A DNA stretch of 64,000 nucleotides from the NCBI GenBank assembly GCA_000827205.1, contig KN832558.1, positions 229,955 through 293,954 of the forward strand, written 5' to 3'. The position numbers and the translations under genes are program-made. Each line of letters begins with the position of its first letter. Position 1 is the stretch's first letter. Positions 60,758 to 64,000 of this stretch are shown in pieces. The notes under the pieces were generated by a model that worked only from the letters and a program-made list of their open reading frames with translations, was not told the DNA's origin and ran no database searches. The stretch comes from Plicaturopsis crispa FD-325 SS-3 (taxonomy: Eukaryota; Basidiomycota; Agaricomycetes; Amylocorticiales; Amylocorticiaceae).

Positions 60758-61902
60758 CTACCGAACCTCCACCGTTCGACCGCTCCAATCCTCCGCCAAT
60801 CTCGTCTCGACGAACTTATCCATATCCCACACACGCCCGGCAGCTATTTTGATCGCATCCAGGACATCCTGCCGACCAGTTCCGCCGCCTCCAACTTGGA
60901 GTGTCACTATCTCGCGCGCAGGCGTGAGAGCGAGGGTGAGCACAGCCGTGGCCATGCGTAGTTCCAGCGGTGCAGGATCGAGAAGAATCAGAGTAGACGT
61001 GTTCTTTGGGTCGGTGGGATCCGGCAGGGAGGATGGGTACGCGTTGATTGTCGGGTAAAAGGCGAAAGTGGAGGTATATGGTGTGTGATGCATCGCGAGA
61101 GGGACGGGTGCGCGTTCAGTGGGATCATGCTGTTTGAGCGATTGTAAATACGGAGACAATATTAAAGAGAGTTGGAAGGTACATACTACGGTTACTTCAT
61201 CGCCGACGACTTCCACGTCTGGTCTTCGAAAGTGACGAAGTGCAACGACAGCAGCGAGACAGGCACAATCAGCCAAGTTCCCGGAGTCGGAAAGACAGTG
61301 CACAGTCAAACGCAAATGCCAAACCTGAATTAATTTTGATATGAGAGCAAGTAACGTAGGCCGAGATGTAAAACGTACGCGTTGCCCAGCTACGATACAC
61401 AGACTCTCTTTGTCGATCGCGTCACTTCTCCTGACAACCTTGTCGAGTGTGCGTACTAAAGATACTTCGTTCTCCGAAGCGCTTCATTGTCCCATCAGCA
61501 TACGCCAGAGACATGGCTATAGAAAAGGAGCGCACCAACTCACCGTCCGGATTCATATTCGGGCGAAGCCATAGGTGATATTTCGGCGAGAATACTTACG
61601 AGCCCTTCGAAAGGGCGCTCGGGTGGCGGTTTAACCATCGTCGCCTGCACATTTGCCGATACACTTTCAGAGTTGTTGTAAGCTTGCGTATAGGATGCAA
61701 GCAAGCAGTGCGTTGTATCGCACTAGTATCCGATCGCTCACCGTGTTTTTCCTAGTGCACACTCAACGGACCCCAATTCTTTCCCAAAGGTCAGGGTAGT
61801 CGAGCGCGACTCCAGTGGTTCGCGTCCATCGAGTCTGCGCGTTTCTCTAAGAGCGGCAACGACAAATTCGCGTTCAGCGAGCGAAGGAGAAGGTGGACGC
61901 AT
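60758..61902 (-). CDS. RRP45: Exosome core subunit Rrp45 (RNase PH-like), 297 aa
   Basis: Five exons (61742-61902, 61544-61663, 61379-61481, 61187-61324, 60758-61129) join to 297 aa. The N-terminus RRLDGREPLESRSTTLTFG and the block VSANVQATMVKPPPERPFEG..EISPMASPEYE are diagnostic for the Rrp45/EXOSC9 branch of the RNase PH fold. Further on, VWHLRLTVHCLSDSGNLAD and ALRHFRRPDVEV follow the family. Rrp45 is one of six ring subunits of the eukaryotic exosome, which threads RNA to Rrp44/Rrp6 in nucleus and cytoplasm and is itself catalytically inactive. Length matches the fungal family (about 290-310 aa). Divergent from TRM112. Confidence 0.92.
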
Positions 61903-62131
61903 ATTTCTCAAAGATCAGACACGGTCACAAGCAGTAAGGGATCCAAGATGAAGATTATTCGATAAGGCGCAAAAGTCGAGGCCGGCTTCGGTGGCGCAGC
62001 TCAAAATTGAACGGGCGGTTGGTAGAAGCTGACTAAGCCAAACGCTGATTTCTGTCCTTGCCCAAACTCTCGAGTGGCTACTGCTTTCACCGCCTGCTAT
62101 TTTGTTCCACTTTCCGATACCAACGTGGACG
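61903..62131. promoter_or_regulatory. 229 bp shared region between divergent RRP45 and TRM112
   Basis: Two housekeeping RNA-metabolism genes start on opposite strands 229 bp apart, so they share a bidirectional promoter region. It also contains copy 2 of the dispersed 21 bp repeat. Confidence 0.65.
62019..62039 (+). repeat. Copy 2 of a 21 bp exact dispersed repeat
   Basis: Identical to 34885-34905. Here it sits in the RRP45/TRM112 shared promoter region, so it could also be a transcription-factor or core-promoter element rather than a transposon remnant. Confidence 0.7.
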
Positions 62132-63400
62132 ATGGTACGATTAATTACCCACAATCTTCTGGCATGCCATGCCAAGGGGTGTGCAGGGTCTGCCAGCTTC
62201 CCCCTCGCCTTGCAAGACGCCCAGGTCGTGCTGCGTGAAGCCGAATTTAACGAAGAGTTTCTGCGGGGATTTCTACCACGAGTGGAATGGGGGGCATTGG
62301 TTGGGGCCGCAAGACAGGTGTGTGATAGCATCTAACACCAAAGCTGTTTTCAAATTGTACAAATATCATTGGTTTCACAGGTAGGCGATACATCACTCCC
62401 GGACATGCAACCAGAACCAGACGCCGTCGACGAGGACTTCTTGAAAAAAGTACACCACGTACTGCTAGAAGTACGTTTGCTCGTTTCGCCGCGACTCCAT
62501 CTCAATCTCAATTTGCATCTCGATTACAGATACACATAGAGGAGGGCGCGATGATATGTCCGAAGTGTGCCCACTCGTATCCCATTTCGAATGGTATTCC
62601 CAACATGGTACGGCCCACTCTCTTCTTTTCCAGTCACGTCTGCGTCTTCATTCATAGGTTTCATCTACGGCCTGAATCCGCCCTCCAGAAGCGAGGAAAC
62701 CTCCCGTTTTCTTCACATGATCTCGCACTTAGGCGAGCTGTGCCGCCCGTGCATTCGTCGTGTTCATTTGTACGCGCCTCGACCCACACAATGAACGTTT
62801 ATCCACTGCGCAATCTCCGGCTCGATGCATTCACTGCAATGTCCCGTTGTAGCTTTGGATTCAGGAACTTGTTGGGTCGAGTGCTCCGGACATTGCTCAC
62901 CGTCGCGGACATTGCTCACCGTCGCGGACATTGCTCACCGTCGCGGACATTGCTCACCGTCGAAACATTTTTACTTTATCGGCTAGCACAACACACCCAC
63001 GTCGGCTTGAAATCATGTCGAACGGAAAACTATTTTGGTTCCCTGACAGCTATGGCCTCGCCGATCTTAGCGATCTATCGCATCTCCACATATCTGCATC
63101 CTCGTTCAGATGAACGGGACTTGCAGTACGCGCTGTCCTTGCGGCGCGTCGTTGTCTCCGTATCTTTATGCCCCTGCCCCTGTTTGTGTTCTGTTCGCCC
63201 TTGCTGCTTCGCAATCAGTCGCGTTGTGATCAGACTTTTCATCGCACAGCTGCTCCGCCAGATCGACCCACCCGGAGGCCCGAGGCGATTCCCGCGATGC
63301 CTCCGGTCATTTCCCTCTCTGCCAATCTTCTGCAACTTTAGACCAACGCTGACAACTCACTTTGAATGTCTAGCTCTTGGCCGAACACGAGATTGGCTGA
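62132..63400 (+). CDS. TRM112: Trm112 methyltransferase activator, 126 aa
   Basis: Exons 62132-62317, 62381-62470, 62530-62607 and 63374-63400 give 126 aa, the usual length. The start MVRLITHNLLACHAKGC, the block FLPRVEWGALVGAA, HHVLLE and the zinc-binding CPKCAHSYPISNGIPN followed by MLLAEHEIG are diagnostic; Cys residues at the N-terminal and CxxC sites form the zinc site. Trm112 is the obligate partner of several SAM-dependent methyltransferases acting on tRNA, 18S rRNA (Bud23) and eRF1 (Mtq2). The last intron is 766 bp against about 50-65 bp for the others, and contains a minisatellite; the final exon codes for only eight residues. Confidence 0.92.
62889..62963 (+). repeat. 19 bp minisatellite, four units, inside TRM112 intron
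   Basis: Unit GACATTGCTCACCGTCGCG repeats four times in tandem with no differences except at the end of the last unit. It lies within the long last intron of TRM112. Confidence 0.9.
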
Positions 63401-63612
63401 TACAACACTCGTTTCACTCCATATCTACGCTCATGCGCAACGGGTCTATGATTGTTGGCAGCATCTAGACGAAAAGTATACCGGCAAGGGGTCGTATGTA
63501 TCTTTAATCTCGGTGATTGTATGTAATGCATTCATTGCTGTAACTTGATGTGATCGTTTGACTTCCTCCCAAGTCGCTTTAAGCTCCGTGTTGGACTTGT
63601 AGCTAGTGTTGC

Positions 63613-63710
63613 CGCGAGTCGAGGTGAGGCGAGGCGAGTTGGCCAACTCGACGTAACTCGCTTTTTCCGAGTTGGAGCGAGGCGAGGTCGAGTTCACCTC
63701 GCGAGGTGCC
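63613..63710. repeat. Cluster of nested palindromes and GAGGCGAG repeats
   Basis: Contains a perfect 16 bp palindrome (63635-63650, CGAGTTGGCCAACTCG), a 6 bp-stem hairpin AACTCG...CGAGTT at 63655-63673, and repeated GAGGCGAG/CGAGGTG words in both orientations. It can fold extensively and looks like the structured end or remnant of a repeat element. Confidence 0.65.
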
Positions 63711-64000
63711 ACGTTTATCGGTCCGACTGCCCAGCCAATCACGTTCGTCGATTTCCGTTAGCCAAAAGCACAGGACTTGCAAGTATCGTGTTGCATGGCC
63801 TAACAATTTCAGTGCATAGTTTATAGCGATCGCTCTCAAGTCAAGGGATACGGCAGTGACAATCATGTATTAAAAAAATCAGATTGCTATAATACAATAG
63901 TATCTATGCACGCCGCCGCCCGCGCCGCTGCAAACCCTGATACCCCTTCGTGTCTCTCACCGCGGTCACGCACGCACGCGCCTACTGAGAAAACACGGCA
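63711..64000. other. No gene; low-complexity GC-rich end
   Basis: The last 100 bases have CGCCGCCCGCGCCGC and ACGCACGCACGCG simple-sequence stretches. No coding signal. Confidence 0.5.

Overview
The window looks like nuclear DNA of a filamentous basidiomycete, most likely an Agaricomycete. The recognisable genes are split by many 45-75 bp GT-AG introns. The families point the same way: lineage-specific TKL-type kinases, DUF6533/DUF6534 membrane proteins, a DUF6589 protein and an Msb1/Mug8-domain protein. Exon joins were made by eye from splice sites, reading frame and family conservation; gene models with exact exons were checked for an intact frame.

Layout. 1-21 kb: three dispersed TKL-like kinases (595-1853 -, 3875-5136 -, about 19809-20932 +) surround an accessory island. 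The island holds a 1.2 kb foldback element (6361-7535), a DUF6589 gene (7646-10653 +) and a convergent RecQ-like helicase gene (10837-13494 -). It lies directly against housekeeping genes SEC13 (13871-15320 +) and mitochondrial EF-G (15871-18817 -). 21-26.7 kb is gene-poor. 26.8-32 kb: an OPT-family oligopeptide transporter and a convergent condensation-like acyltransferase. 32.8-44.4 kb: a DUF6534 membrane protein, a small single-pass membrane protein, and two tandem DUF6533 paralogues with a decayed oxoprolinase fragment between them. 44.5-51.6 kb: a HyuA-only 5-oxoprolinase-like gene and a large Msb1/Mug8-domain gene. 52.5-60.2 kb: a small membrane protein and two C2H2 zinc-finger genes in tandem orientation. 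60.7-63.4 kb: divergent RRP45 (exosome) and TRM112, the latter with an unusually long last intron carrying a minisatellite.

How the genes fit together. SEC13, mEF-G, RRP45 and TRM112 are core eukaryotic functions (COPII/nuclear pore, mitochondrial translation, RNA decay, methyltransferase activation). The kinases, DUF65xx proteins and the foldback/DUF6589/helicase island are accessory. The strongest candidate for an undescribed system is the DUF6589 plus RecQ-like helicase pair with the structured foldback just upstream. One protein has spaced acidic motifs reminiscent of RNase H-fold transposases, the other is a complete SF2 helicase, and they are arranged tail to tail. That it is a mobile or DNA-processing module is inference.
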